A stretch of 64,000 bases of DNA from Stappia taiwanensis. GTDB lineage: Bacteria; Pseudomonadota; Alphaproteobacteria; Rhizobiales; Stappiaceae. A program made the translations under genes and the position numbers. Positions 26,017-34,375 of the stretch are shown here, piece by piece. Every line of letters starts with the position of its first letter. Positions within the stretch are counted from its first letter, which is position 1. The DNA lies in NCBI RefSeq assembly GCF_014635285.1, contig NZ_BMCR01000005.1:245760-309759 (forward strand), written 5' to 3'. Below the pieces are notes generated by a model. The model did not search any database. It was not told the DNA's origin and saw only the letters and a list, made by a program, of their open reading frames with translations.

Positions 26017-26498
26017 TGGCCTCCGATCCCCTGGCTCGCCACAGGCAGATCATGGAGGCGGCCGTCGCCGTCTCCATGGATCATGTCCGCGCTGGCGGCA
26101 TCCCCTTCACCGCCCTCGTCATCGACCGCGAGGGCGCCATTCTCGGGCGCGGCGTCAACCGCGTCCGGCAGCACCACGACCCGACGGCCCATGCCGAAGT
26201 CGAGGCGATACGCGATGCCTGCCGGACGCACGGCACCGCGCAGTTGCCGGGAACAACGCTTCTGGCCTCAGGCGAACCCTGCGCCCTGTGCTACATGAGC
26301 GCGCTCCATGCCGGCATCTCGCAGGTGTTCTACGCTGTCGATCGGGACGAGGCCGCCCGACACGGCTTCGACTATCGCGGCACCTATCGCCTGTTTGCCC
26401 AGGACCCGCGAACCTGGCAATCGCCTGCCGTGCGCAAACTCGCCGTCCCGGAGGGCTTGCACCCATTCCTGGAATTCCGCTCAAGGCGACGCGCCTGA
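26016..26498 (+). CDS. Cytidine/guanine-type zinc deaminase
   Basis: A 160-residue member of the CMP/dCMP deaminase fold. Zinc site: His59 and catalytic Glu61 (AHAEVEAI), Cys89 and Cys92 (GEPCALCYMSAL). The N-terminal HRQIMEAAVAVSMDHVRAGGIPFTALVI is close to guanine and cytosine deaminases. It is translationally coupled to the second SMR gene; the deaminase might act on the same nitrogen-rich compound that the SMR pair exports. Substrate unknown. Confidence 0.82.
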   Translation: MASDPLARHRQIMEAAVAVSMDHVRAGGIPFTALVIDREGAILGRGVNRVRQHHDPTAHAEVEAIRDACRTHGTAQLPGTTLLASGEPCALCYMSALHAGISQVFYAVDRDEAARHGFDYRGTYRLFAQDPRTWQSPAVRKLAVPEGLHPFLEFRSRRRA

Positions 26499-26526
26499 TG
26501 GCGGCGCGCTCCCTTGTGCCAGTCAT

Positions 26527-26545
26527 TGCATGGGCATACATATGC
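26527..26545 (+). promoter_or_regulatory. Degenerate MarR operator upstream of marR
   Basis: TGCATG-GG-CATACA (26527-26540) matches the TGCATG-N2-CATGCA sites at 24510 and 24556 with one mismatch, and overlaps GCATA-CA-TATGC (26534-26545), a perfect inverted repeat. Located 40-58 bp before the marR start, it supports autoregulation. Confidence 0.55.
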
Positions 26546-26584
26546 ACATCGTCCCATTGATTGCTCAAGAGGAGCGCGCCGGTC

Positions 26585-26995
26585 ATGTCGAAGAGAAGCG
26601 ATTCCTGGCTCAGGCTGACTCATGTCGTCGCCAGCATTGAGGCGGACTTGAGCAAGACGCTTCAACGCAAGCATGGGCTTGGCCTGTCCGACTACCGCGC
26701 GCTCCACAGGCTCTCCCTTTCCCCGGACCTTGAACTTCGGATGCAGGAACTGGCCGCGCATCTGGGGCTTAACCAGAGCTCGGTTTCGCGCATGGTCGAA
26801 CGGCTGGAGCGGAGCGGGTTTACGGTCCGCGACCTTTGCCCGAACGACAAGCGCGGTGTCTATACGGTGCTCACCGACAAGGGACGCACCTGTCTCGAAA
26901 GCGCGCAACCCGACTACGAGGCGGCACTTGCCGCCTCCCTCAAGGACCATGGCTGCGAGGACCTGCTGTCGGCAGCATTCATCAAGGCAGAATAA
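26585..26995 (+). CDS. MarR-family regulator
   Basis: A 136-residue MarR protein: dimerisation helices at both ends around a winged helix (ELAAHLGLNQSSVSRMVERLERSGFTVRD, wing PNDKRGVYTVLTDKG). ATG 26585 has AGGAG about 12 bp upstream. It ends the cassette of DsbA-like protein, SMR pair and deaminase and is the best candidate to bind the TGCATG-N2-CATGCA repeats. Cationic or phenolic effectors are typical for the family. Confidence 0.85.
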   Translation: MSKRSDSWLRLTHVVASIEADLSKTLQRKHGLGLSDYRALHRLSLSPDLELRMQELAAHLGLNQSSVSRMVERLERSGFTVRDLCPNDKRGVYTVLTDKGRTCLESAQPDYEAALAASLKDHGCEDLLSAAFIKAE

Positions 26996-27135
26996 ACTGG
27001 CGAAAAGGCTTGGCGGCGGCTTTCCTGTCAGCGCCCGTCCTGCCACCTGCAAAGCAGCCTGCGGCATGATAACCGATGCGCATGGTCGACTTTCGGCACA
27101 AGGAGGCGGCGTGGACAGGAAGCTCCCTGCCGTCT

Positions 27136-28077
27136 TTATGCCGGATCCGGCAGCTCCAGAAGGTCCTCCTGCGTGTACTGACTGCAATACTCCACGATCA
27201 CATCCGTTAGCGCCTGCGCCGCGGGCGACAGGCTTCGCCCTGGCAGATGCAGAAGGCCGATCTGCCGCACGATGGTCGGCGCCTTGAGGGGACGCACCAC
27301 CAGAGACGATCCGCCAATCACCGGCAAGGTCAGCCGTGGCAAGGCCGTCACCCCCAGCCCCTGCCGCACCAGCGCCCCCACGGACGCCAGATGCGACACC
27401 TCAAAGCGCGGGCGAAACACCGCCCCGATCTGGGTCACGGCCGCGCCGATGTGATCGCGCACCGTCGTGCCCGGCGCCATGGTCACAAACGGCATGGCCA
27501 GGATTTCTTCCCACAGAAAGGCGCGGGGTTCATCCAGCGGCCCTCCCGGTGCGGCAACGGCATAGACCGGATCTTCGATCAGCTTGCGAAAGGTCAGGCG
27601 ACCGGAGCCATCCGCCGTATTCGTGGTCAAGCCAAGGTCCGCCCGCCCGTCGAGCACCGCGCTGGCGCCGCCATCCCACACCGCATCCAGAAAGCGGACA
27701 TCGATATCGGGCCGGTCGACAACGAAGCGGGACAGAATCGGCGGCATGAGCCCGGCCGTCACGGACGGCAGACAGGCAAGTGAAATGCTGCCCCGGCGCG
27801 CGGCAAGAAACGTATCGAACTCGTCCCGCGCCTTCGCCGCTTCATTGAGAACCCGGCGGGCCAGTCCAAGCAGTTCCCGGCCGGACGGCGTGAGTTCGAC
27901 GTTGCGCGTGTCCCTGTCAAACAGCCGCGTCTTCAGGCGCCCTTCGAGCTGGGCAATCTGGCGGCTGAGGGCGGGGCTGCTGAGGCCGACAATCTCGCTC
28001 GCGGCCCGAAACCCTCCAGCTTCGGCCAGGGTCACGAACAGGCGCAGGTCTTTAAGGTCTGGATTGATGCGTTTCAT
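27136..28077 (-). CDS. LysR-family regulator of the TAXI-TRAP operon
   Basis: A 313-residue LysR protein. Winged helix: GGFRAASEIVGLSSPALSRQIAQLEGRLKTRLF; effector domain from ISLACLPSVTAGLMPPIL. It is divergent from the TAXI receptor gene (148-bp gap), so it probably regulates that operon in response to its substrate. TTTCA-TGCAA-TGAAA (28073-28087) overlaps its own start codon and may serve autoregulation. Confidence 0.87.
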   Translation of the reverse strand: MKRINPDLKDLRLFVTLAEAGGFRAASEIVGLSSPALSRQIAQLEGRLKTRLFDRDTRNVELTPSGRELLGLARRVLNEAAKARDEFDTFLAARRGSISLACLPSVTAGLMPPILSRFVVDRPDIDVRFLDAVWDGGASAVLDGRADLGLTTNTADGSGRLTFRKLIEDPVYAVAAPGGPLDEPRAFLWEEILAMPFVTMAPGTTVRDHIGAAVTQIGAVFRPRFEVSHLASVGALVRQGLGVTALPRLTLPVIGGSSLVVRPLKAPTIVRQIGLLHLPGRSLSPAAQALTDVIVEYCSQYTQEDLLELPDPA

Positions 28078-28225
28078 GCAATGAAAAATGACTTCTTTTC
28101 AATTAAAACACCAGCCGCCTTGTGCAACAGTTTCTCCGGGCCGGGAAACATCGGCCCGCAGGAAGGAAACGAAGGTCACGAAACCGCGACCGAAGCTTAC
28201 GCTTCACCCTAGGGAGGAATACGGG

Positions 28226-29188
28226 ATGAATATCCGCGCATTGTTCGCGGCTGGCGCCATTTTGCTAGCCGCTCCAGCAGCTCACGCCAATGAGAAGCTC
28301 CTGATTGGCTCGACGTCCGCGTCGTCCAGCCAGTACGGATACTTTGTCGCTCTGGCAAAAATCATCAACGACCAGATTGAGGGCGTCGAAGCCTCGGTGG
28401 TGGAAACGGGCGCAACGCTCGACAACATCCGCCGCATGGAGCGCAATCAGATCGACTTCGGCCTTGTCACCACCAATGTGGTCCAACATGCGGTGAGCGG
28501 CACGCAGGGCTTCAAGGGCCGCCCGACCGACATTCAGCTTCTGTGGGTCTATGCTCCGGCGCCGCAGAACGTTGTCGTGCGCAAGGACAGCGGCATCGAC
28601 ACGATGGACAAGCTGAACGGACGCCGCTTCAACCCGGGTCTGAAGGGGTCCGCCACCGAAGCCACCGCCGAAGCGGTCCTCAAGACCCTCGGCATCCAGC
28701 CCGACTATGTGCGCGGCTCGACCACTGACGTCGTCAACATGGTCAAGGACAACCGGGTGACCGGCTATGTCAAATCCGGCGCGGGCAAAAAACTCGACAG
28801 CTCGTCGCTCGACATCTCCACCATGACCCCGATCAACGTGCTCTCCCTCACCGACGATCAGGCGAGCAAGCTGGAGCAGGAAATGCCGGACATTTCCGTG
28901 GTGAAGGTGCCGGCCAACCCCGATCAGGATATTCCCGAATATTCGACCTGGAGCTTTGGTCTGGCCGTGGCCGCCAGCCCCAACCTGAACGAAGAAACCG
29001 CCTATCAGATCGTGAAGGCCGCGATGGCCGACAAGACCGTCCAGGTCGCCGCCCTGGCCTCCCTGAAGGGCGAGAACCTCGCCGAGCTGACCACCACCTA
29101 CGGCACGGTTTCGCTGCACCCCGGCGCCGCGCGCTGGTTCAGCGAAAACGGCATCGAACTTCCCGAGAAGCTTCAGCCCAAGAAATGA
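28226..29188 (+). CDS. TAXI-family TRAP transporter solute receptor
   Basis: A 320-residue TAXI receptor with signal peptide MNIRALFAAGAILLAAPAAHA. The family hallmark is visible in LLIGSTSASSSQYGYFVALAKIIND and VVETGATLDNIRRMERNQIDFGLVTTNV. ATG 28226 follows AGGGAGGAATACGGG. TAXI receptors deliver mostly unknown carboxylates to fused permeases. Here the fused permease gene is 12 bp downstream. Confidence 0.92.
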   Translation: MNIRALFAAGAILLAAPAAHANEKLLIGSTSASSSQYGYFVALAKIINDQIEGVEASVVETGATLDNIRRMERNQIDFGLVTTNVVQHAVSGTQGFKGRPTDIQLLWVYAPAPQNVVVRKDSGIDTMDKLNGRRFNPGLKGSATEATAEAVLKTLGIQPDYVRGSTTDVVNMVKDNRVTGYVKSGAGKKLDSSSLDISTMTPINVLSLTDDQASKLEQEMPDISVVKVPANPDQDIPEYSTWSFGLAVAASPNLNEETAYQIVKAAMADKTVQVAALASLKGENLAELTTTYGTVSLHPGAARWFSENGIELPEKLQPKK

Positions 29189-29200
29189 CGGGAACCGCCA

Positions 29201-31081
29201 ATGTTCAAGAAGCTCTCAGCCGCGCTCGCGGTCCTCGTTGGCGTGTTCGTATTCTGGACCGCGGGCGCGGGGCCCTTTGAAAGCCTGATCCAGCGCGCGA
29301 TCTTTCTCGCGCTGGTCACCTGCCTCGGACTCACCCTTTACCCCCTTGGCGCCGGCACCCGCTGGCGTCCGCTGGGGCTGGTGCTCGATCTGGCACTGGC
29401 CGCCGCCACACTGGCCGCCTGCACCTATGTCGTGATGCATTACGATCGCATCATGACCGAACTTCCCTGGGCCAGTTCGCTCGACATGGCCCTTACCGCC
29501 GGGCTGACCCTGTCCGTTCTGGAGCTTAGCCGACGCGCCGTGGGCATCGTCTTTCCCGCCATGGTGGCGATGGGACTGGCCTATGCCCTGTTCGGCCACC
29601 TGCTGCCGGCCCCGTTCGAGCATCGCGGCTTCGATGTCGCCTTCGTCACCGAAACCCTCTTCCTCGGCGACCTTGGCATCTGGGGAATGCTTACGGGCGT
29701 GGCGGCCACGGTGATCGCGGCCTTCGTGCTGTTTGGCGCCCTTCTGCTGCACACTGGCGGCGGTCAGGCCTTCATGGATCTGGCCATGCGTCTTGGCGGG
29801 CGCAGCCCCGGCGGCGCGGCCAAGGTCGCGACCATCGCCTCCGGCCTGTTCGGCATGATCTCCGGAAGCGCCGTGGCCAATGTCGCAACCACGGGCAATT
29901 TCACCATTCCCATGATGCGCCGCCTTGGCTACCCCGCGCCCTTCGCCGCCGCGGTGGAAGCCGTTGCCTCCACCGGCGGGCAGCTCGCTCCCCCCATCAT
30001 GGGCGCGGCCGCCTTCGTGATGGCCGAGATTCTCGGGGTCTCTTACTTCACGGTCATGGCCGCTGCGGTCATTCCCGCCCTGCTCTTCTACCTGTCCGTC
30101 TTCATCACCGTGCATATCGTCTCGCTGCGACGCGGCCTCCGGGCTGCACCGGAAGAGGATTTGCCGGCCTGGAGCGCCATCTTTGCCCCGCGTCGCGCGC
30201 TTCCCGTGGTGGCGGCCCTTGGTGCACTTCTGCTGGCCATTCTGACGGGCCGCTCTGTCACCACCGCCGCCTTCTGGGGCGTTCTCGGGCTATTGCTGGC
30301 CTATGTGGCCACCAATATCGGCCGCACCTCGCCGCGCGAGATGGCCAGCCATGTGGTCGCCGGGCTTGCCGATGCCGGACGCGGCCTCGTCATCATCGGC
30401 GTGCTGCTGACCGGCGCCCAGATCCTCGTGTCGATGATCAACCTCACGGGCGTGGGCGTCGTGATCTCCTCGCTCATCGTGCAGCTTGCCGGAGACAATG
30501 TCGGCATCATCGCCATCATCGTGGCGCTGGTCTGTCTCATCATGGGCATGGGGCTACCCACCACCGCCGCTTATGTGCTGGTGGCAGCCGTCCTGGCGCC
30601 GGCCATGACGACCGTGGGGGTGGATGCGCTCTCCGCGCAGATGTTCGTGTTCTACTTCGCCACCCTTTCGGTGGTAACGCCGCCTGTCTGCATCGCGGTG
30701 TTCGTCGGCGCCGGCATTGCACAGACCAACTGGCTTCCGGCCGCCCTTGAGGCCGTCCGGCTTGCCGCCGTGGTCTATCTGGTTCCGTTCCTGTTTCTCA
30801 TCTATCCGGGCATGACCGGAAACGGGGGAACACTGGCGGTGCTGGATGCCGTTCTGACCGGCGGCGCTCTTGTGCTGGCCATCCCGGCCCTGCTGAGCGG
30901 CATGCCCCTGTTCGGGAAGCGCGTGCTGGATGGCGTGATCTATCTCGCGGTGATCGTGCTGGCGGTTCTGCCCTTCACCCTCACACCGCTGATCGCCATT
31001 GCCATCCTTGCCTGGGCATTCCTGCGCAAGCAACCGGCCCCGAAGGAAACCGCCGAGCAGGCACTGGAGCGTCGGCCATGA
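29201..31081 (+). CDS. TRAP transporter fused permease (4TM-12TM)
   Basis: A 626-residue integral membrane protein that fuses the small (about residues 1-150) and large TRAP permease domains, the form that partners TAXI receptors. The large-domain signature SGSAVANVATTGNFTIPMMRRLGY and ASTGGQLAPPIMGAAAFVMAE is present, with a second repeat containing GMGLPTTAAYVLVAAVLAPAM. It overlaps the next gene by 4 bp (ATGA), which ties transport to the AtuA-like enzyme. Confidence 0.92.
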   Translation: MFKKLSAALAVLVGVFVFWTAGAGPFESLIQRAIFLALVTCLGLTLYPLGAGTRWRPLGLVLDLALAAATLAACTYVVMHYDRIMTELPWASSLDMALTAGLTLSVLELSRRAVGIVFPAMVAMGLAYALFGHLLPAPFEHRGFDVAFVTETLFLGDLGIWGMLTGVAATVIAAFVLFGALLLHTGGGQAFMDLAMRLGGRSPGGAAKVATIASGLFGMISGSAVANVATTGNFTIPMMRRLGYPAPFAAAVEAVASTGGQLAPPIMGAAAFVMAEILGVSYFTVMAAAVIPALLFYLSVFITVHIVSLRRGLRAAPEEDLPAWSAIFAPRRALPVVAALGALLLAILTGRSVTTAAFWGVLGLLLAYVATNIGRTSPREMASHVVAGLADAGRGLVIIGVLLTGAQILVSMINLTGVGVVISSLIVQLAGDNVGIIAIIVALVCLIMGMGLPTTAAYVLVAAVLAPAMTTVGVDALSAQMFVFYFATLSVVTPPVCIAVFVGAGIAQTNWLPAALEAVRLAAVVYLVPFLFLIYPGMTGNGGTLAVLDAVLTGGALVLAIPALLSGMPLFGKRVLDGVIYLAVIVLAVLPFTLTPLIAIAILAWAFLRKQPAPKETAEQALERRP

Positions 31082-32412
31082 AGAGCATTCGTATAGGCAC
31101 GGGCGCCGGCTATTCCGGTGACCGGATCGACCCCGCCGTTGATCTCGCGGAACGCGGCCAACTGGACTACCTGGTCTTCGAGTGCCTTGGCGAACGCACC
31201 ATTGCGCTGGCCCAGCTCACCCGGCTCGACAATCCGGACCACGGCTACGAGCCCTTGCTGGAAGCGCGCATGCAGGCGGTGTTGCCGGCCTGCAAACGGA
31301 ACGAGGTAAAGATCGTCACCAACATGGGCGCCGCCAATCCCCTGGCGGCGGCCAAAGCCACGGCCCGCGTGGCCCGGTCCTGCGGCATCTCCGGCCTCAG
31401 GATTGCAGCCATCACCGGCGATGATGTGTTTGACGCCGTCTGCAACGGCGACTTCCTCATAGAGGAAACGGGCGCGCCGGTGGCCAGTGTGCGGGACAAG
31501 CTGGTTTCCGCGAACGCCTACATGGGCGCCGCTCCCATTGCCGAGGCCCTGGCGCAAGGAGCCGATATCGTCATCGTCGGGCGCGCGTCGGATCCGGCCC
31601 TGTTTCTGGGGCCGGCGCTTCACGCCTTTGGCTGGCAACTGGACGATTGGCCGCGCCTTGGCCGGGGCATCGTTGCCGGGCATCTGCTGGAATGCGGCGC
31701 TCAGGTCACCGGCGGCTATTTTGCCGATCCCGGGTACAAGGACCCGCCTCATCTGGCCCGCGTGGGCATGCCCATCGGCGAAATCGACGAGGACGGCACA
31801 CTCGTCGTCACCAAGCTGCCGGACACCGGCGGCGAGGTGACACGCGCGACCTGCACCGAACAACTGCTCTATGAGGTGCACGACCCCGCCCGCTACCTTC
31901 AGCCGGATGTGGTGGCCGACTTTTCCGGCGTGACCATGATGGAGGATGGGCCCGACCGCATTCGCCTTGCCGGCGGCTCCGGCCACCCGCGCACCGGACT
32001 GCTGAAGGTCTCCCTTGGCATTCAGGAGGGATGGATTGGCGAGGGGCAGATTTCCTACGCCGGCCCAGGAGCCCGAGAGCGCGGACAGCTTGCCGCCGAT
32101 ATCGTCGCCGAACGCCTGCGCCTGCTTGGCGTTCCCTGCCGGGAAACGCGCGGCGAACTGATTGGCGTCAATGCCATTCTCGGCCCGGAGCCTGACACGC
32201 CCGCCCCGCGCGAGGTGCGCATGCGCTTCGCGGCCCGCACGGACAGCCGGGCGGATGCCGAACGCATCGGCCGGGAGGTCGAGGCTCTTTATCTCAATGG
32301 CCCCTCCGGTGGCGGAGGAGCGTGGCGCTCGACACGCCGTGTCATCGGCGTCGTGTCCACCCTCATTCCGGAGCAGCTTGTTTCGCCTCGAATTCACATG
32401 ATGGAGGCCTAG
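31078..32412 (+). CDS. AtuA-like (DUF1446) acyclic terpene utilisation family protein
   Basis: A 444-residue protein of the DUF1446 family, beginning IRIGTGAGYSGDRIDPAVDLAERGQLDYLVFECLGERTIALAQ, with the conserved NMGAANP and GRASDPALFLGPALHAFGW. AtuA proteins occur in acyclic terpene and other acyl-CoA pathways, but their reaction is not firmly established. In this operon the C-terminal ferredoxin-fold-like domain is encoded as the separate next gene, whose ATG immediately follows this stop. Coupled to the transporter, it likely acts on the imported compound or its CoA ester. Confidence 0.82.
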   Translation: MKSIRIGTGAGYSGDRIDPAVDLAERGQLDYLVFECLGERTIALAQLTRLDNPDHGYEPLLEARMQAVLPACKRNEVKIVTNMGAANPLAAAKATARVARSCGISGLRIAAITGDDVFDAVCNGDFLIEETGAPVASVRDKLVSANAYMGAAPIAEALAQGADIVIVGRASDPALFLGPALHAFGWQLDDWPRLGRGIVAGHLLECGAQVTGGYFADPGYKDPPHLARVGMPIGEIDEDGTLVVTKLPDTGGEVTRATCTEQLLYEVHDPARYLQPDVVADFSGVTMMEDGPDRIRLAGGSGHPRTGLLKVSLGIQEGWIGEGQISYAGPGARERGQLAADIVAERLRLLGVPCRETRGELIGVNAILGPEPDTPAPREVRMRFAARTDSRADAERIGREVEALYLNGPSGGGGAWRSTRRVIGVVSTLIPEQLVSPRIHMMEA

Positions 32413-32721
32413 ATGCGCCTGCGCGAACTTGCCCACAGCCGCACCGGCGATAAGGGGAACACCTCCAACATCTCGGTCATTGCCTACAAGCTGGCGGACT
32501 ATCCGCATCTGGCCCGGCACGTCAGCGCAGAGCGGATCCGCGCCTGCTTTCCCGGCCTGTCCATCGGCGAGATCGAGCGGTACGAGCTCCCCGCTCTGGG
32601 GGCCCTGAACTTCGTTCTGCACGATGCGCTGGCCGGCGGCGTCACCCAGTCGCTGGCGCTGGATGCCCACGGCAAATGCATCGGCGCCGCCGTGCTGGAC
32701 CTGGAGTTGCCCGACGCCTGA
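32413..32721 (+). CDS. AtuA C-terminal-domain-like small protein
   Basis: A 102-residue protein beginning MRLRELAHSRTGDKGNTSNIS. The (R/H)SRTGDKGN motif is typical of the C-terminal domain of AtuA-like proteins, here a stand-alone gene with zero spacing after the large subunit. The two probably form one complex. Function unknown. Confidence 0.75.
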   Translation: MRLRELAHSRTGDKGNTSNISVIAYKLADYPHLARHVSAERIRACFPGLSIGEIERYELPALGALNFVLHDALAGGVTQSLALDAHGKCIGAAVLDLELPDA

Positions 32722-32818
32722 ACAGGCGCCCTCTCCACCTGCCCCCTCACCCTTCCCGCCGACCCCGCGCACATATGCGCAATCTCTCACGGAAGAGCCG
32801 TGAGACGAGGAACGACAC

Positions 32819-33646
32819 ATGGACAAATCCGAAACCGACATCGCCACCTCCCCTTTCCGCCTCGACGGCAAGGTCGCCCTGGTTACCGGCTGTGGGTCGA
32901 GCGGCCCGGGCTGGGGCAATGGCAAGGCCATCTCCGTTCTGTTTGCCCGGCAGGGCGCGCAGGTCTACGGCGTGGACCTCAATGCGGACGCGGCCGCCGA
33001 AACGGCCCGTATTGTTGCCGAGGAAAACGGCACCATGCACGTGGGCACCTGCGATGTGACCCGCGCCGGGGAAACCGCCGCACTGATCGAGTCCTGCCTG
33101 GCGCGGTTCGGCCGGATCGACGTTCTGGTCAACAATGTCGGCCGCTCGGAGCCCGGCGAGCCCGCCACCATGGATGAAGAGACCTGGGACGCCCAACTGG
33201 ACGTCAACCTGAAGAGCGCCTACCTGACCTGCAAGTCAGCCCTGCCGGTGATGGAGAAGCAGGGCAGCGGCTCCATCGTCAACGTCTCCTCTGTCGCGGG
33301 TTTGCGCTATATCGGCAAGCCGCAGGTTGCCTACGCGGCAAGCAAGGCCGGGCTGATGCAGATGACCAAGACCACGGCGGTTCTCTATGCCTCCAAGGGC
33401 ATACGCCTGAACTGCGTGGTGCCCGGGCTGATGCATACGCCTCTGGTAACCCAGCTCGCCGACAAATATGCCGCCGGACAGTATGACGCCTTTGTCGCCA
33501 CGCGGAACCAGCAGGTGCCCATGGGACGCATGGGCAGCGCCTGGGATGTTGCCCACGCGGCGCTTTTCCTCGCCGCGGACGAAAGCCGCTATGTCACCGG
33601 CACCGAGCTTCTGGTGGACGGCGGACTGACCGCCGCGACCCGGTAA
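32819..33646 (+). CDS. Short-chain dehydrogenase/reductase
   Basis: A 275-residue classical SDR. The cofactor motif is unusual in carrying an insertion, TGCGSSGPGWGNGKA, in place of TGxxxGIG. NNVGRS, catalytic Ser (NVSSVAGL) and YAASKAG (Tyr-x3-Lys) follow, and Asp in YGVDLNAD points to NAD preference. It is 97 bp after the AtuA-like pair, in the same orientation. It likely oxidises a hydroxyl on the imported substrate; the substrate is not known. Confidence 0.87.
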   Translation: MDKSETDIATSPFRLDGKVALVTGCGSSGPGWGNGKAISVLFARQGAQVYGVDLNADAAAETARIVAEENGTMHVGTCDVTRAGETAALIESCLARFGRIDVLVNNVGRSEPGEPATMDEETWDAQLDVNLKSAYLTCKSALPVMEKQGSGSIVNVSSVAGLRYIGKPQVAYAASKAGLMQMTKTTAVLYASKGIRLNCVVPGLMHTPLVTQLADKYAAGQYDAFVATRNQQVPMGRMGSAWDVAHAALFLAADESRYVTGTELLVDGGLTAATR

Positions 33647-33686
33647 GGCTGCCCTCATCCCCCGACAAGTCCCCGAGGAAACCCTG

Positions 33687-34211
33687 ATGGCCCGTATCCC
33701 CTATGGCGACCCGGAAGCGCCCGAAGCCCGCGCTCTGGTGGAGCGCATTGTCGCCGAGCGCGGCAGCCTTTTACATCTTTACCAGATGCTGATTCACAGC
33801 CCTCCCGTCGCCGAAGGGTGGCTCGCCTTTCTGACCGCGATCCGGCAGAAAAGCGGACTGGACGGCTGTTTGCGCGAGCTGCTGATCGTGCGTATCGCAC
33901 AGTTCAACAAGGCCCCCTACGAGGCGGATCAACACATCCCCATCGCCCTAGCGGAAGGGGCAAGTCAGGCGCAAATCGACGCTCTTGCCAATTGGCAGGA
34001 CAGCCCGCTGTTTACCGCCGAACAACGCGTGGCCCTCGCCTATGCCGAAGCCATGACGCGGCAGGTTCAGGTTCCGGCGGATGTGTTCGCGGAAGTCCGC
34101 GCCGCGTTCGACGATCGCGCCCTGGTGGAACTGACGGCAACCATCGGCGCCTACAACATGGTCTCCCGTTTTCTGGAGGCGCTGGAGGTCCACTCCCACG
34201 ACCCACGCTGA
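33687..34211 (+). CDS. Carboxymuconolactone decarboxylase-like (AhpD fold) protein
   Basis: A 174-residue all-helical protein of the CMD family: GLDGCLRELLIVRIAQFNKAPYEADQH followed by PLFTAEQRVALAYAEAMTRQVQVPADVFAEVRAAF. The CxxC peroxidase motif of AhpD is absent, so a decarboxylase or lyase-type role is more likely than peroxide reduction. It is the last gene of the TAXI operon before AT-rich DNA and the IS element. Confidence 0.78.
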   Translation: MARIPYGDPEAPEARALVERIVAERGSLLHLYQMLIHSPPVAEGWLAFLTAIRQKSGLDGCLRELLIVRIAQFNKAPYEADQHIPIALAEGASQAQIDALANWQDSPLFTAEQRVALAYAEAMTRQVQVPADVFAEVRAAFDDRALVELTATIGAYNMVSRFLEALEVHSHDPR

Positions 34212-34260
34212 TCCCCGCGCAGGTCGGACCGGTACGCACCGCTGGCCTGCCGGGACGGCT

Positions 34261-34285
34261 TGACTATAACAACCAAAAATAGTCA
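34261..34285. terminator. AT-rich inverted repeat after the TAXI operon
   Basis: TGACTAT and ATAGTCA pair across 11 nt (AACAACCAAAA), 50 bp past the last stop. The stem is weak for a terminator but sits at the abrupt change to AT-rich DNA (34261-34330), so it may also mark the edge of a foreign insertion. Confidence 0.3.
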
Positions 34286-34375
34286 TAAACTTATAATATA
34301 CCACTTTAAATTTATAAACCAAATGAGCGCGTGGCTTTGAGGCTTAAACGGGCGTGGCGCGCTCCTGCTTCCAAG

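Noticed and set aside
31078..32412. A complete acyclic terpene (atu) pathway
   Set aside because: Only the AtuA-like protein and its split domain are seen; the carboxylase, dehydrogenase and hydratase genes of that pathway are missing.
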